This document shows, in pieces, positions 1 through 12,637 of a stretch of 64,000 nucleotides of DNA. The stretch's first letter is position 1, and each line of letters starts with the position of its first letter. Both the position numbers and the translations under genes were made by a program. This DNA is from Quillaja saponaria. Its lineage: Eukaryota > Streptophyta > Magnoliopsida > Fabales > Quillajaceae. The DNA lies in assembly GCA_029379385.1 (NCBI GenBank), contig CM055605.1, positions 14,233,001-14,297,000 of the forward strand. Reading direction: 5' to 3'. Below the pieces are notes generated by a model that was given only the letters and a program-made list of their open reading frames with translations, did not search any database and was not told the origin of the DNA.

Positions 1-75
1 AAGCTAAAGTGAATAAATATTCACACACACACATATATATATATATACACGTATATAAAGCAAGAATAATTATAC
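1..75 (+). mobile_element. 5' part of a plus-strand family A LTR, split by insertion
   Basis: These bases match the inner part of the family A LTR read on the plus strand: a run ending in ...caagaataattatac after a CA/TA microsatellite. The same LTR resumes at 7965. The interruption is the antisense element 76-7964. The LTR must start upstream of the window. The match is by eye against the other copies here. Confidence 0.7.
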
Positions 76-2346
76 TATCACACCTCACACGGAGGCATGA
101 CTGGTCGAATGAATAGGAAAACAAACTTCCGTAAACTTGACTTCAAAACAAAGAAAATAAATATGACTCTTGACCAAACCAAAGAATAAAAATAGAATTT
201 AGACAACACAAGTTAACTACATAATGTTTATTTACTGAAATATATAATAATTTACTAAAAATTTCGACAGAGATTTCCTGTAATGTGGAACATACCCGAA
301 ATACAATCATGTATATCTGGTTACAAATAACAAAATCACAACATTTACTGGAATCACGAGGAGCTCCACTCTAACCATATCATAAACAATAATAATTAGG
401 CTATCATACAAAATAAAACACAATAACTCAAATCCCTAATGTGATGGCAAACTTTTATCCTTTAGCTTCATTTGTGATCCAGAAGGAATACTTTGCAACC
501 AATTATTAGGCAAATCCATTATCTATCGCTGATGCTCATAGATATCCTATTACTAAAAAAATATCAACACGAAAGTCGTGAGTCCCCAACCTTAGTGAAT
601 GGAAAAACGTACCCAAATGGTAAGCATCAACCAAGGCATAACGACCACATATAAATTAAATAATCTCATATAGCCAGCTTTCACATCTTAATTCAATAGT
701 ACACGTAATAATTATCGTAAAATCAATTAAACACAATTTATATAATACACAAGATAAGTAAATCAATCGAACTATTTAGAACTCACAATTCAAACAAATC
801 AATCAAAACATTCAAAGCACACAAAGGGCTAATAGAGTAACTAAGCACCTTTACACCAAACACATATTCTCCCTCTAGACAGTTTTTGCACTTGCACACC
901 AAATAGAAATATATACGCAATTATTGAAATCTTCATAGCTCCTCACAAATCTACTCCTGTGGTTAAGTTACTCGAATGTATTTAATCAATGTCAAATAAT
1001 CAAATCAAAATATCATAAGTGCACCGGGATTTTTTTTTGAAAGTAAAAATCATTTTCGAAAGAAAAGCATTTTTATTGGCTCTTATAAAAAACAAACAAA
1101 GTCACAAGTCAAGCACAATTCAAATAAATCAATGAAACACTACACATGCTTATGCTTCCATATAAAAATATTATTCAAATATACATAATAAATACACATA
1201 TTAATTTAGCAACCAAAAGGTAGCATTTATCCACTCACAGGTTTACCGATCTTGCTTTCACAAGCATCGTTGGCTCAACAACATGTTCCAGAGCTGCAAT
1301 TAAATTTCCAAGTATTACTTAGTTTTTAAATTTTATAGATTCTATTTTTTTTAAGTACAAAAACTTATAGATATTAAGTCTTATGCATTTATTTAAAATT
1401 TACCCCTTTTAGGCATTTTCATAACTATCTTGGAGATATGTTTGACTTTAACTTACATACTTAACCTTATTCAACAAAACCAAGTTCAAACATTATCTTT
1501 AGGAAGTTAGAATATTTCTTATTTAGAAACTTCTCCTAAAATTAGTCTTGAACGCTGAGTTACCCACATGAACACAAAAAAGGCACTCGTACAATTTCTG
1601 GTTACCAACATTGGATTCTAGTGCTTATAAAATTCTTACACTTGAGAATTAAATTATGAAACATTCTAGTTTAGTTTATCAAGATGTTTAGAACAATTCA
1701 TATTCAGCATCCCAATCCTAATTCATTCTTTAAAACTCTCCAAAACCAGTTACACCAAAACTGGTTCAATAAGGACCCAAAAATCAGAACCATGACTTCC
1801 AACACCTCCAAAATACACATAACATGAAATTAAAGCCTTCAAAGCTTCATAATTGTCCCTTAATATGTTAGAAACAATTCTTATTTAGAGGTCCTAAGTT
1901 AATTCAAAACACAATCCTTGAAAAATTCTTCCAAACTAACTAAAGCTCACCTAAAATCCTGCACGAATTCAGCTGCAGTCCAGCAATTCTAACAATAAAT
2001 ATACCTTGAGCTAGGTTTTAAAACTTTTTAGATATTATCCCAACACCTTAAGCTACACTTTTTCTTTAGAACTCCTAAATTAATTCATTCCATAAAATAC
2101 CCGAAATACTAGATTTCTCTAACTTATCCTTTGTTCATACTCACTACTCACTTTTATTAAATGCTTAAATCACCACATTAACTAATCATTCTTTACTCTT
2201 TGTTTTTAGGCTATTTATTCAAATTCCATTAGTCCCTAATCACAAAGATTTGAATATACTTAGTTTTAATCCTTACATTGCAACTAGTTTCTTTTAAGCC
2301 TTTTAACAAACATCTTAAGGGCATAGATTCCTTCCATTGGTGTGTG

Positions 2347-2386
<40 letters not shown>

Positions 2387-3437
2387 TTACGTATTAATTG
2401 TTCTTAAGATTTTAATTACCATCTCACTCATTCCTAAGTCTAAATTACTAAACTACCAATAACATTAACAGAATCAAGATGCTAAGTTTGGAAACAAAAA
2501 AAACCATAACATAAAGAGGCTAGATGGAATTAAAGGAGTAGGGTATTGCTCTTGCCCTCACGGCTAGACTAGCAAAACTAGAGGCTGCCAATAGTTACTG
2601 CTTCACACCAAGTTAACCACACAACACAAATAGGACCGCCAACACTACAACAATAATAGAGACACACACAGCAAGAAAGGGCAGCAAGGGTTGATGAACA
2701 AGGAGATGCTTTCATGCCTAAAACAAGGCCTCTTCAAGGGAAGACATAGGCAATGCTACTTGGCTTCTCCAAACCCATAAATAACCACAAAATAGACCAC
2801 CTAACACATAAGAGGAGGACTGGACTTCTCCAGCCAGCCATAAGAGCTATATGGATCCCAAAACAGGGAAAAATCTATAGCTAAAATAGGGGAAAGGCAA
2901 GACAGTTTTTTGTACACAAGAAATTCTCAATTGAAAATGGAGATTCATTAAAGGAATGATGAAGCTTGGAGATTGTTCATTATAAGCTTCCCAAAACTAA
3001 AAGCAATAGGAAGGCAACAGGGAAAGGAAAGAAAGGCTCAGCAGATAGAAGAGGAAAAAGGAATGGCGATGGAAGTGCAAAGGAGGAAATTAAAAAAGAC
3101 AAAAATCTAGGGTCAAAAGTCAAAAAGTTTACATTTGTAATGTAAAAATCTTGTTAACTTCTACTTATATATATATATATACATATACACACTTATCTAA
3201 TTTAATTTTCTTTAGTTACACTATATTTCATACTTTGAAAAATCTCACATAAGGTAAAGTCTAAAAAATTTTAAAGTCAAAGTCAAGCCAATACATGGTC
3301 TATAATTATACTTGTTTTATACATGTATTTATATCTATATATATTATATTTATTCACTTTAGTTTTATTTTATTTACTATTATTTTACCTATTTACAAAA
3401 TTTCTAAAACGGGATACTAACATACTAAGTTATAATA
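76..3437 (-). repeat. 3' LTR of the shrunken chromovirus-like element
   Basis: About 3.36 kb, parallel over its whole length to 4059-7964. On the minus strand it should run TG...CA. Both end dinucleotides are mutated (tattataac at the start, ...tgata at the end). It holds a (TA)n tract at about 2349-2381. It still has the empty hAT target ttcacacc (2602-2609). Short open frames inside it have no family resemblance. Confidence 0.85.
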
Positions 3438-3449
3438 GTCTCCCCTCTT
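3438..3449 (-). other. Polypurine tract
   Basis: On the minus strand aagaggggagac lies directly before the 3' LTR. This is the expected place and composition for the plus-strand primer of reverse transcription in a gypsy element. Confidence 0.75.
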
Positions 3450-3505
3450 AAAGAAATTCATCCCATATTTCAACAAAAAGGATACAGATAAATCATTTAC
3501 CTAAC

Positions 3506-3598
3506 TCAATCAAATGAATGTAGATATTGTTGTTTTATTGCATTCCCAGATTCCCAAGTGGCTTCTTTTTCATCGTAATGTTGCCATACCACTTTCAT
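3506..3598 (-). pseudogene. Chromodomain-like pol C-terminus, fragment
   Basis: Thirty codons and a stop on the minus strand include VVWQHYDEKEATWE. This resembles the chromodomain core that ends chromovirus integrases (a V-x-W-x-x-H-x-x-x-E-A-T-W-E pattern). Further on, another frame gives a K-Y-G-M-N-F-x-K-R-G-like run into the polypurine tract, as at many Tekay gag-pol ends. Upstream frames have stops. In living relatives the domain tethers integrase to chromatin. Here it is the only coding remnant of the element. Confidence 0.6.
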
Positions 3599-4043
3599 CG
3601 AAGATTAATCTTTAATAGAAGTTCCAGACTTATCCATCGATAATTGCCATTAGTTACTCCTCATACGTTTGGTTCTTATCCTCTTTTATTTCCTAGATTT
3701 GAAACACGTGAAACTCAGAATTTAGCACGAAGCTTAGTTTTCCTCTAAATGTTTGCAAGATCATTCAAAAATTACCCCCTATGATACTCCTAGTCAAAGT
3801 TAATATTCTGCTTTCACATGACTTGCAACACGACCACTACAAAATTTTCATGTCTAAAACAAACATAACTTTTATCAACTCACATCGTACATTTATCTTA
3901 TAAGAAAAAAAATATTGTGTTGGAGAATCACAATTTGAAGTTTCAGGATAAATTAAGACGTATCACTACACATACTCCTTAGGTAAAATTATATAAACAA
4001 AGTAACAGTGTCCCACATCTGTAGTCACGGACCTCTAATCTAT
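3599..4043 (-). mobile_element. Residual internal DNA of the shrunken element
   Basis: No open frame and no gag motif that I can recognise. It probably joins the leader next to the primer site to the far 3' end of pol across a deletion of several kilobases. The exact junction cannot be placed from this copy alone. Confidence 0.5.
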
Positions 4044-4058
4044 GCTCTGATACTAACC
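4044..4058 (-). other. Primer-binding site, initiator Met tRNA type
   Basis: On the minus strand, ggttagtatcagagc directly follows the LTR end. It matches the usual TGGTATCAGAGC site with one change (TTAG for TTGG). This fixes the LTR boundary and the orientation of the element. Confidence 0.8.
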
Positions 4059-6672
4059 TGTCACACCTTACATAGAGGCATAACTGGCCGGAGGAATAGG
4101 TAATCAAACCTCTGTAACCCTAACTTGAAAACAAAGAAACAAATATGACTCTTGACCAAACCAAGAAATAAAAGTAGAATTTGTAAAACACAGTTTTACT
4201 AAAATATATCACAATTTACTAAAAAATTTAGCAAAGATTCCCTGTAATATAGAATATACCCAAAATACAAACATGTATATCTAGTAACAAATAACCAAAC
4301 CACAACATTTACTGAAATGACAAGGAGCTCCGCTCCCACCATATCATAAGCAATAATAATTAAATTATTATACACAACAACTCAAATCCCTAATGTGACT
4401 GCAAACTTCCATCTTTTAGCTTTAAGTGTGTGATCTGGAAGGAATACCTTGCTGCCAATTACTCGACAAGTCTATTATCGATTGCTAACACTCACAGAGA
4501 TCATGTTACTGAAAAAATTATCAACAAAAAAGTGGTGAGTCCCCTTGACTCAGTGAGTGAAAAAACGTATTTAAAGGGTATTAGTATCAACCAAAGCATA
4601 AAAAATACATATAAATTAAATAATGCCATGTAGCCATGTTTCACATCTTAATTCAATGGTACACGTATGTACATATAATAATTGTAAAATCATTTAAACA
4701 CAATTTATGTAATACATACGATGAGTAAATCAATCGGAATGTTTAGAATTCACAATTCAAATAAAGCAATCAAAATATTCAAAGCACACAAAGGGTTAAT
4801 AGAGTAACTCAACACCGGCACACCAAACACATACTCTCCACTCTAAGCAATTTTTGCACTTGCACACCAAACATAAATATAACAATTACTAAAATCTTTA
4901 TAGCTCCTCACAAATCTACCCCGAGGCTGAGTTACTAGAATGTTTTTAATCAATGTCAAATAATCAAATCAAAATATCCTTAGTGTACCCGGATTTTTTT
5001 TCGGAAGTAAAAATAATTTCAGAAATAAAACACTTTTAATGGCTCTTATCAAACACGAACAAAATTAGATATCAAGCACAATTCAAATAACTCAATGAAA
5101 CACTACACATGCTTATGCTTCCATATAAACATATTTATTCAAATATATATAATAAATGCACATATAAATCTAGCAACCAAAAGGTAGCATTTACCCACTC
5201 ATAGGTTTACAGATCTTGCTTGTCACTTCTTTTTGCTTTCACATATGTTGTTGGCTCAACAACGCGTTCCAGAGCTGCAATTAAATTTTCTAAATATTAC
5301 TTAGTTTCTCAATTTTATACATTCTAGCCTTTTAATTACAAAAACTTACAGATACTAAGTTTTATACATTTATTTACAATTTATCCCTTTTAGGCATTTT
5401 CACAACTATCTTAGAGATATGTTTGACTTTAACTTACATACTTAAACCAATTCAACAAAACCAAGTTCCAAAAATATCTTTAGAAAGTTAGAATCTTTCT
5501 TATTTAGAAACTTCTCCTAAAATTAGTCTTGAACCCACTAAATTGCCTACACAAATAGGCCACTCGTACAATTTCTAGTTACCAACATCGGATTCTAGTG
5601 CATATAAAATTCTTATACTTGAGAATTAAATTATGAAACTTTCCAGTTTAGTTTATCAAGATGTTAGGAACAATTCATCTTTAGCACCCACTCCTAATTC
5701 ATCTTTTAAAATCTTATAAAACCAATTACACTAAAATAGGTTCAATCAGGACCTAAAAATCACAACTATGAATTCCAACACTTCTAAAATACACATAACA
5801 TAAAATTAAAACTTGAAAATCTCTATAATTTCCCTTAATATGTTATGAACAATTATTATTCGAATGTCCTAAGCTAATTCAAACCATAACCCCTGATAAA
5901 TTCGTTCAGATTGACTCAAGCTCACATAAACTCTTGCACGAACCTAGTTACAATCCAACAGCTCTAACGATAAATATACCTCAAGTTAGCCACGAAACTT
6001 TTTAGATAATATCCCAATACCTTAATCTACACTTTTTCTTTAGAACTCCTAAATTAATTCAGTTTATAAAATACCCAAAATACCTGATTTCTCTAACTTA
6101 TAAAATCTGACCTTGCTTCCCTTCAATAACCACTAACTCCTATTTTCAATACTTTACTCACAACTCACCATCATTTGTTCATACTCACTACTCACTTTCA
6201 TTAAATCCTTAAATCGCTACATTAACTAACTATTCTTTACTCTTTGTTCTTAGGCTATTTATTCAAATTCTATTAGTCCCTACTCACAAAGATTTGAATA
6301 TACTAAGTTTTAATCCTAACATTGCAACTAAGGGCATAGATTCCTTCTATTGGTGTGTGTGAATATATATACATACATACATACATATATATAAATATAT
6401 ATATATATATAATAAATAAATAAATATATATATATATATATATACACACACACTTATGTATACATTGTTCTTAAGCTTTTAATTACCATCTCACTCATTC
6501 CTAAGTCTAAATTTCTAAACTTTCAATAACATTAAAAGAATCAAGATGCTAAGTTTGGAAAAACTACCACAACATAAAGAGGCTAGATGGAATAAAAGGA
6601 GTAGCTTGATGCCGTTGCTCTCATGGCTGGACTAGCAAAACTAAGGGCTGCCAATTGTTACTACTTCATATC

Positions 6673-7126
6673 TAGGGGTGGCAATGAGCCAAGCTAGCTC
6701 GTGAACAGCTGTTGAGCTACTCGTTAAGAGCTTGGATCAAGCTTTGCTTGTTAAAAACTGGGCCGATCTTGAGCTTTATTTTGAGCTCGTTCGTTTAGTA
6801 AAATAAGCTAAGCTCAATCTTTCCAAAGCACGGCTCATGAGCTTATGAGCTAGATCGTTTAATATTATTTAATAAATTTTTTATTATTTATATATACATT
6901 TATAATAAATCTATTTATATACAAAAAACTAACATAAATTGTTATTTGGTTTAGTGGTAATTTGCATAAATACTTACTAAGTGGTCTTGGGTTCAACTCT
7001 CCTTGCCTACAAAACTTTTTTAGAATTTTCAAAAAAATCTTCAAGAGCCCTTAACGAGCTGAGCTGAACTTAAATATTTGCTTGCAAGCCTGAGACAAGC
7101 TCGAGCTCGGCTTGTTGACATCCCTA
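6673..7126. mobile_element. Non-autonomous hAT-like element, 454 bp
   Basis: The ends are inverted repeats: taggggtggcaa at the left and ttgacatcccta at the right (10 of 12 complementary). An 8-bp target duplication flanks it, ttcatatc (6665-6672) and ttcacacc (7127-7134), differing by two C-to-T type changes. The sister LTR keeps the uninterrupted site ttcacacc at 2602-2609. It encodes no transposase. Eight-bp duplications and T/CAGGGGTG-type ends are typical of hAT. Its flanks are rich in gagctcg words that can pair with each other. Confidence 0.85.
6943..7010 (+). other. tRNA-like stretch with pol III box look-alikes
   Basis: Inside the hAT-like element, tggtttagtgg (6947-6957) resembles a tRNA A box and ggttcaactct (6990-7000) a B box, about 30-45 bp apart. 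I cannot fold a full cloverleaf, so this is not a tRNA gene. It may be a SINE or tRNA remnant carried by the element. Confidence 0.35.
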
Positions 7127-7964
7127 TTCACACCAAGTCAGCCACACAACACAAACAGGATCGTTAACACTCTAACAAGAATAAAGACACACACTGAAAG
7201 AAAAGGATGCAAGGGATGATGAACAAGGAATTACTTTCATGCTTAAAACAGGGCAACTTCAAGGCAAGGCATAGGCCATTCTATTTGGCTTATCCAAACC
7301 CACAAACAACCATAAAATAAACCATCTAACACACAAGAGGAGGGTTGGACTTTTCCAACCAGCCATAGGAGTTATTCGGACCCCAAAATAGGGAAAAAAT
7401 CTATGGCTAAAATAGGGAAAGGCAAGACAGTTTGTACACATGAAATTCTCAATTGAAAATGGAGATTAATTAAAGGAAGGATGAAGCTTGGAGGTTGCTC
7501 ATTAGAAGCTTCTTTAAAATAAAAGAAATAAGAAGGCAACAGGGAAAGGCAAGAAAGGCTCGGCAAAGATAAGAGGAAATAAGAATGGCAATAGAAGTAC
7601 AAAGGAGGAAATTAAAAGAAAAAAATCTAGGGTCAAAAGTCAAAAAGTTTACATTTGTGGTGTAAAAATCTTGTTAACTTATACTATATATACTTATCTA
7701 ATTTAATTTCTTTAGTTACACTATATTTCACACATAGAAAAATCTCACATAAGACAAAGTCTAAAATTTTTTTAAAGTCAAAGTCAAGTCAATACATGGT
7801 GTATAATTATTCTTATTTTATACATGTATTTATATAAATATACATATATATATATATATATGTATGTGAATATTTGTTCACTTGAGTTTTATTTTATTTA
7901 CTATTATTTTTACTTATATACAAAATTTACTCAAAACGGAATACTAACATACAGGGTTATAACA

Positions 7965-10604
7965 TATGTAACATGTATTGGTTTGTCTTTAACTTTAATT
8001 TTTTTGGACTTTGTCTTATGTTAAATTTTTAAAGTGTAAATAAAGAAAATTAAATGGATTGATTATATATAGATATGTATTTAATTAGGATTGAATATAA
8101 AACACAAATATTCTAAAGTCTTGACTTTTGACTTGAATTTTTATTTTTATTATTTCTTTTTCTCCCTTGTCTTATATTCCTTATGGCCGAATTTCATTTC
8201 CTTTACGAGTTTGCACCACCTTTTGTTCTTTCAATTTGTTTCCCCTATTTCTGCAAGAGTGTCGCGCCTTGCTCCTTATCCTTTAGCCTTGAAATTCTTT
8301 GTTTTTCCTTTGTTTCAACCAAGTTTAAGGTATCAACTCTCTTCCTTTTCTTTTCCTCTTTACCTTGTATGTTTTCCTTTCTTTCTTGTTTTGTATTATG
8401 CTCATTTAATGTTGTTTGTGGCTGCCTATTTTTGTATAGTCACCCTCCCAACCGTGAGCTTTAAAGCTTCTTGTGTGTGTGTGTTGTTTTGTATGTGTTT
8501 GTTTATATCAAAAAAAGAAAGGCAGCGAAACATGGAGTCATACCCTATTTCAACTTGGTTTGCTCTTCAATTTGCTACCATCCAAGTGAACAATTTCATG
8601 CCATGTGAGGACTTAAATAGAAGAGCAACTTTGCAAGCTCTTGCTTTTTCTATTCCAGCTATAAAAACAAGTAGGGAAGGTAGCTGTAATTTCAAGTGCT
8701 ATCCCTTTTTTGGGGGCAGTAAATTAAGCAAAATTTTCTTCTTTTTAGGTCGGACATGAGGGCTAAAATGGAGGAGGTTTTAACTTATTGAAAGGCACAG
8801 TTGCAAAGGAACTAAGGGCAATACCTTGGTCATGTTTTTTCTCCCACATGATTAGGTATAAAAGTTGATATAGAAGATGATTTTAAGGTTCTTGGGAGGT
8901 ATGGTAGCAAGGGTTAGGTGCAGGAATTTTCTTGAATTAAGACTTTGGTTTAGTTAAGTTAGTTATGTTAGCTTAGTTGTTGTTAATTTTGTTTAGGTAA
9001 GTTACGTGTAATTCTTTTAAGTTTAATTAGGAATGTTAAATAGATAATTAGGATTGTGAAAATAATATGAATAAGATAAGGAAGTTGGAATAAAATTATA
9101 CAATTGGTAGAAGTGCATAGCCTCTTTAATTAAATGTAAACAATGAATTTAATTTAAATTCCATGGTTGGAACATGAACAAAACAAAAATGGATGAATGA
9201 TGTAAGATTTCTTGGAGTAAGAATAGACACACATACATACACATTCAAGGAATTTAAATATACCTTTAAGATATTTGATAAAATGTTTAAGATGAATTAG
9301 TTTCTAAGTAAGGTGTTAAGTGAATAGATATGTAGAATTGAGAAATTGCAGATTTAATTATGGAATGATTACACTAAATAATATATGAATTTATGATTTT
9401 CAACTCAATCATATGGAGGATATACTGACACTTTCGCATTCTAGACAGGACGAATAACAAAAACTGTAAACTTTGTGAGTGAATTACGTATTCTTTGGTC
9501 ACTAGATTAATATATTTGATTATTTATATGTGTAATTGAATGAGTATGTTTATATTGAAATAAGTAAGAGTGCGTAATACTATAATTGAATTATTTGAAT
9601 TGTACTTAATATGTAATTTGTTTGTATTTGATAAGGGCCAATAAAAGGAATTTTTTAATCCGAAATAAATTTTATATTCAAGCTAAAATCCGAGTGCACC
9701 TAGGATGTCTTGATTTGATTATTTGATATGTGATTATGAATACTCAAGTAACTTAGCCCAAGTGGGGTTGATATGTATGGAGAATATATTTGGTGTGCAG
9801 GTGCAAAAACTGCTAGGTGGGATGATACATGGTGTGTGGGTGCTAAGTTACTCCAATTGGCCCTTTTGGTTAAATTGCTTGATTTGTATGCTTTGACTAA
9901 TTGGATTGACTTGTTTATCTTGTCTATGGTATAAATGGCATTGGTTTAATTTTACATTATTCGAGTGTACGTACATGAAATATTGATTTGTAATATGAGA
10001 ATTGCTTATATAAAATTATTTGACGTATATGTGTTATTTAATGCTTAAATTAATGCTAGTACCCTTAGGGTATGTTTTTCGCTCACTGAGTCTTTATGAC
10101 TCACTCTTTATTTATTGTGGTTTTATTTTAGTATCAGGAGACTAGCATTCATCACTTAAAGATTCGTGACTTGCCGATTGTACTGCGACAATGTATATAT
10201 ATATTCGAGATCACACATTTAAAGCCAATGGATGAAGTTATAGTCAAATTAGGCTTTGACTTGTTATGTTTTGATTTGTATAGTAGTTTAACTGTGGTTG
10301 TTGATGAGACAATTGGAGTTGAGCTCCTCTGTGTATATTATTATTACTATTGATTGGTTGATTGTAACCAGGTTTCTATGTTTGTATGATTGGGCACGTT
10401 TCACTTTATGGGGAACCTCTGCCTAGTTAAAATGTTATGTATTGTTGATCAATATATTTTGGCTTCCAATTTAGTTTGGCAAAGTTTTCTTGTTTAACTA
10501 TAATTAGTCATTGGTTATTTGTGCTTGTTGTCTTATAGTCAGGGTTACGGAGGTTCGGTTATCCATTCCTCTAGCCAGTCATGCATTTGTATGAGGGTGT
10601 GACA
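7965..10604 (+). mobile_element. Family A LTR on the plus strand, 3' part
   Basis: This continues the LTR of bases 1-75 after the antisense insertion and ends at ...gagggtgtgaca (10604). No primer-binding site follows, so it is a solo LTR or the 3' LTR of an element lying upstream. The inverted orientation relative to 4059-7964 makes a long imperfect inverted repeat with its neighbour. A 222-codon frame at 8091-8759 is probably chance: it is built of T-rich LTR sequence. Confidence 0.75.
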
Positions 10605-11099
10605 TATATCCTTAATTAATAATGTTTATTTTTGTCATTATATACATTCACAGCAGCTTATGATTTGTTTTACCAAACAACTTGTTCATTACATTGCAGA
10701 GGCCCCTCAACCGCTTAACACAAGCTTGCCTTATCACTTGAACCATACATTGTTGAGTAATTATTTATTTATTTTAAGTTTTATTAATGTGGTTAAAACA
10801 TGAAATTATGATATAAAATTTTATGAGATGGGGTTTTTCTCGTATGATGAATTAGGTATTTGGGGGAATTGGGTACGTGGTTATAGGTGCATGCTTTGTA
10901 GATTTAGTTTAATGTAATACAATGGTATTTTTATTGTTCAAAAATAATAATATAAAATTTTATGGGAGTTGTTTTATTTTTTTAATTGATTTTTGTTGAT
11001 TATATGTTTATGATTTAATTAGCTAAAATATTTTTAAAATTATATAATTTTTTTTTTTCCAAATCAAGAAAGAACAATGTTTTAAAATTTTAGCTTTTA
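10605..11099. other. AT-rich stretch, nothing recognised
   Basis: No coding frame, no repeat family that I recognise and no RNA gene. It contains short homopolymer runs only. Confidence 0.5.
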
Positions 11100-11104
11100 A
11101 GTTA

Positions 11105-11225
11105 AATTATTTTAATAATGGTCTGTGTGGCCAATCCATATGGATTAATGAACCAATAATAAATTGACACGTATTTTAATATATTTATTTTTAAATTCTA
11201 ATTCTTTCTTTAAAAATATTTATAA
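11105..11225 (+). repeat. Left arm of an inverted repeat pair
   Basis: The stretch from gtggccaatccatatgg to tataaataaaaac matches, in inverse complement, the stretch at about 18220-18345 (aaccaataataaattg is shared exactly). The two arms face each other around about 0.9 kb of DNA once the LTRs at 11482-17623 are removed. This may be the terminal repeat of a DNA transposon. Outer ends and target duplication were not resolved. Confidence 0.5.
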
Positions 11226-11476
11226 ATAAAAACTAGAACAATTAAAACCCATTCTCTCTTCATTTATCTCCTTTCTCACTCTACTAAATCCTTCACTCTT
11301 ATCTCAACCATAGAACCTTACCTCTTTAAAGCACTAATACCACTCCTTCCTCAACAGCCCATAAACCACTAGCTCGTTGTCAACCCTATTATCATCAGAA
11401 ACTCTTAACACCATTTTAAATCCTTTACTTCCTTAGCCACGAATTTCAGCCTTCCATTCCTTAAACCTTCCTACCC
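11226..11476 (+). other. Spacer inside the inverted repeat, left side
   Basis: Pyrimidine-rich with many ctt/cct words and no stop-free frame of note. It joins directly to 17629 when the solo LTR nest is taken out. Confidence 0.4.
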
Positions 11477-11481
11477 TTCAA

Positions 11482-12577
11482 TGTCACACCTCACACTGGT
11501 GCATGACTTGTCACGCCTCTCATGAAGGCAGGACTGGCCAAAGGAATTGATAATCAAACCTTCGTAACCTTGATTTTACCACAATTGAACACATATGACT
11601 CTCAAACAATTATTTTTAAAACTAATTTTTTTTTTTACTAAATTAAACTAAAAATATAGACTTGCTATTGAATACATAAGATTTATTGAAAATTTTGGCA
11701 GAGGTTCACTACAATGTGGAACATGTCTAAAAATACAACCATATAATCATGTTTACATACAACTAGACCACAATGATTATAGTATACACAAGGAACCTTC
11801 GCTTCAGTAGTATCATAAACAATAACAAACAAATAGATTATTACACAACACAAAATCAGACACCACATAATTCTAGTGTGATTGCAAACATTCATCATTG
11901 CCTTCAAGTATGAGATTCCAAATATACCCTTCCGCCAAACACTCGGCAAAGCACATTATTTGTAATTGTCATCTCTTGAGATCCTGTTACTAAAAAAAAT
12001 ATCAACAAAAGAAGGGTGAGTTCTATGGACTCAATGAGTGGAAAAATGTACCCAAAGGGTACTAACATCACTCAATACAAGTAATTGATACACAGGATAA
12101 ATAATATATATATATATAAACCAAATAATTTCATAATAACATAAATTCTACAATAAACACATACGTAGTTATGAAAACATAACACCAACCAAATGAATCA
12201 AATATTCAAATCACTCAAAGCATACAAAACACCCAAAGCACACAAAGGGCCAATGGAGTAACTTAACCTTACACACCAATCTCCTACTGGGCAATTTTGT
12301 GCCCACATACCAAACAAAATCACTTAAATATGGAATCACAAAATCTTCATAGCTTTTCCAAGCCCACCCACTAGAGCTGAGTTACCCAAATATTTTTAAA
12401 ATGCTTATCAGAATCAGAACATCTCAAAACATCTTAAGTGCACCCATATTCTATTTTGAAAGAAAAAATCATTTTGGAAAGAAAAACATTTTTATTAGCC
12501 CTTATCAATCACAAACAATTTCACACATCAACATAATTCACTTAAATCAACCATAACAATTCTTATCTATGACTCTA

Positions 12578-12637
<60 letters not shown>

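Larger units (their letters stand above)
76..7964 (-). mobile_element. Shrunken chromovirus-like LTR retrotransposon, antisense
   Basis: On the minus strand the order is: 5' LTR (7964-4059), primer-binding site, about 600 bp of internal DNA with a chromodomain-like pol end, polypurine tract, 3' LTR (3437-76). Gag, protease, reverse transcriptase, RNase H and integrase are all gone, so it cannot move by itself. The flanks are tatac (71-75) and tatgt (7965-7969), a decayed 5-bp target duplication. The interrupted LTR reads through this point in other copies, which supports it. The large LTRs, initiator-Met primer site and chromodomain fit the Tekay/Del group of Ty3/gypsy. The lineage is inferred; the LTR structure is seen directly. 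Confidence 0.85.
4059..7964 (-). repeat. 5' LTR of the shrunken chromovirus-like element
   Basis: The minus-strand LTR runs from tgttataacc (at 7964) to ...ggtgtgaca (at 4059). It is 3906 bp long, or about 3.44 kb without the nested hAT element. It is collinear with 76-3437. The compound TA/CA microsatellite at about 6361-6452 is much longer than in the sister LTR. Confidence 0.85.

Noticed and set aside
6943..7010. Functional tRNA gene
   Set aside because: Only the two box-like motifs are present; no acceptor or anticodon stems can be paired.
8091..8759. 222-codon open frame on the plus strand
   Set aside because: It lies wholly inside a family A LTR, is Phe/Leu/Ser-rich because the DNA is T-rich, and is not kept open in the other LTR copies.
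12583..12637. Long TA run as a possible origin or regulatory site
   Set aside because: Simple microsatellite; similar runs occur at the same LTR position in several copies (2349, 16547, 58321).
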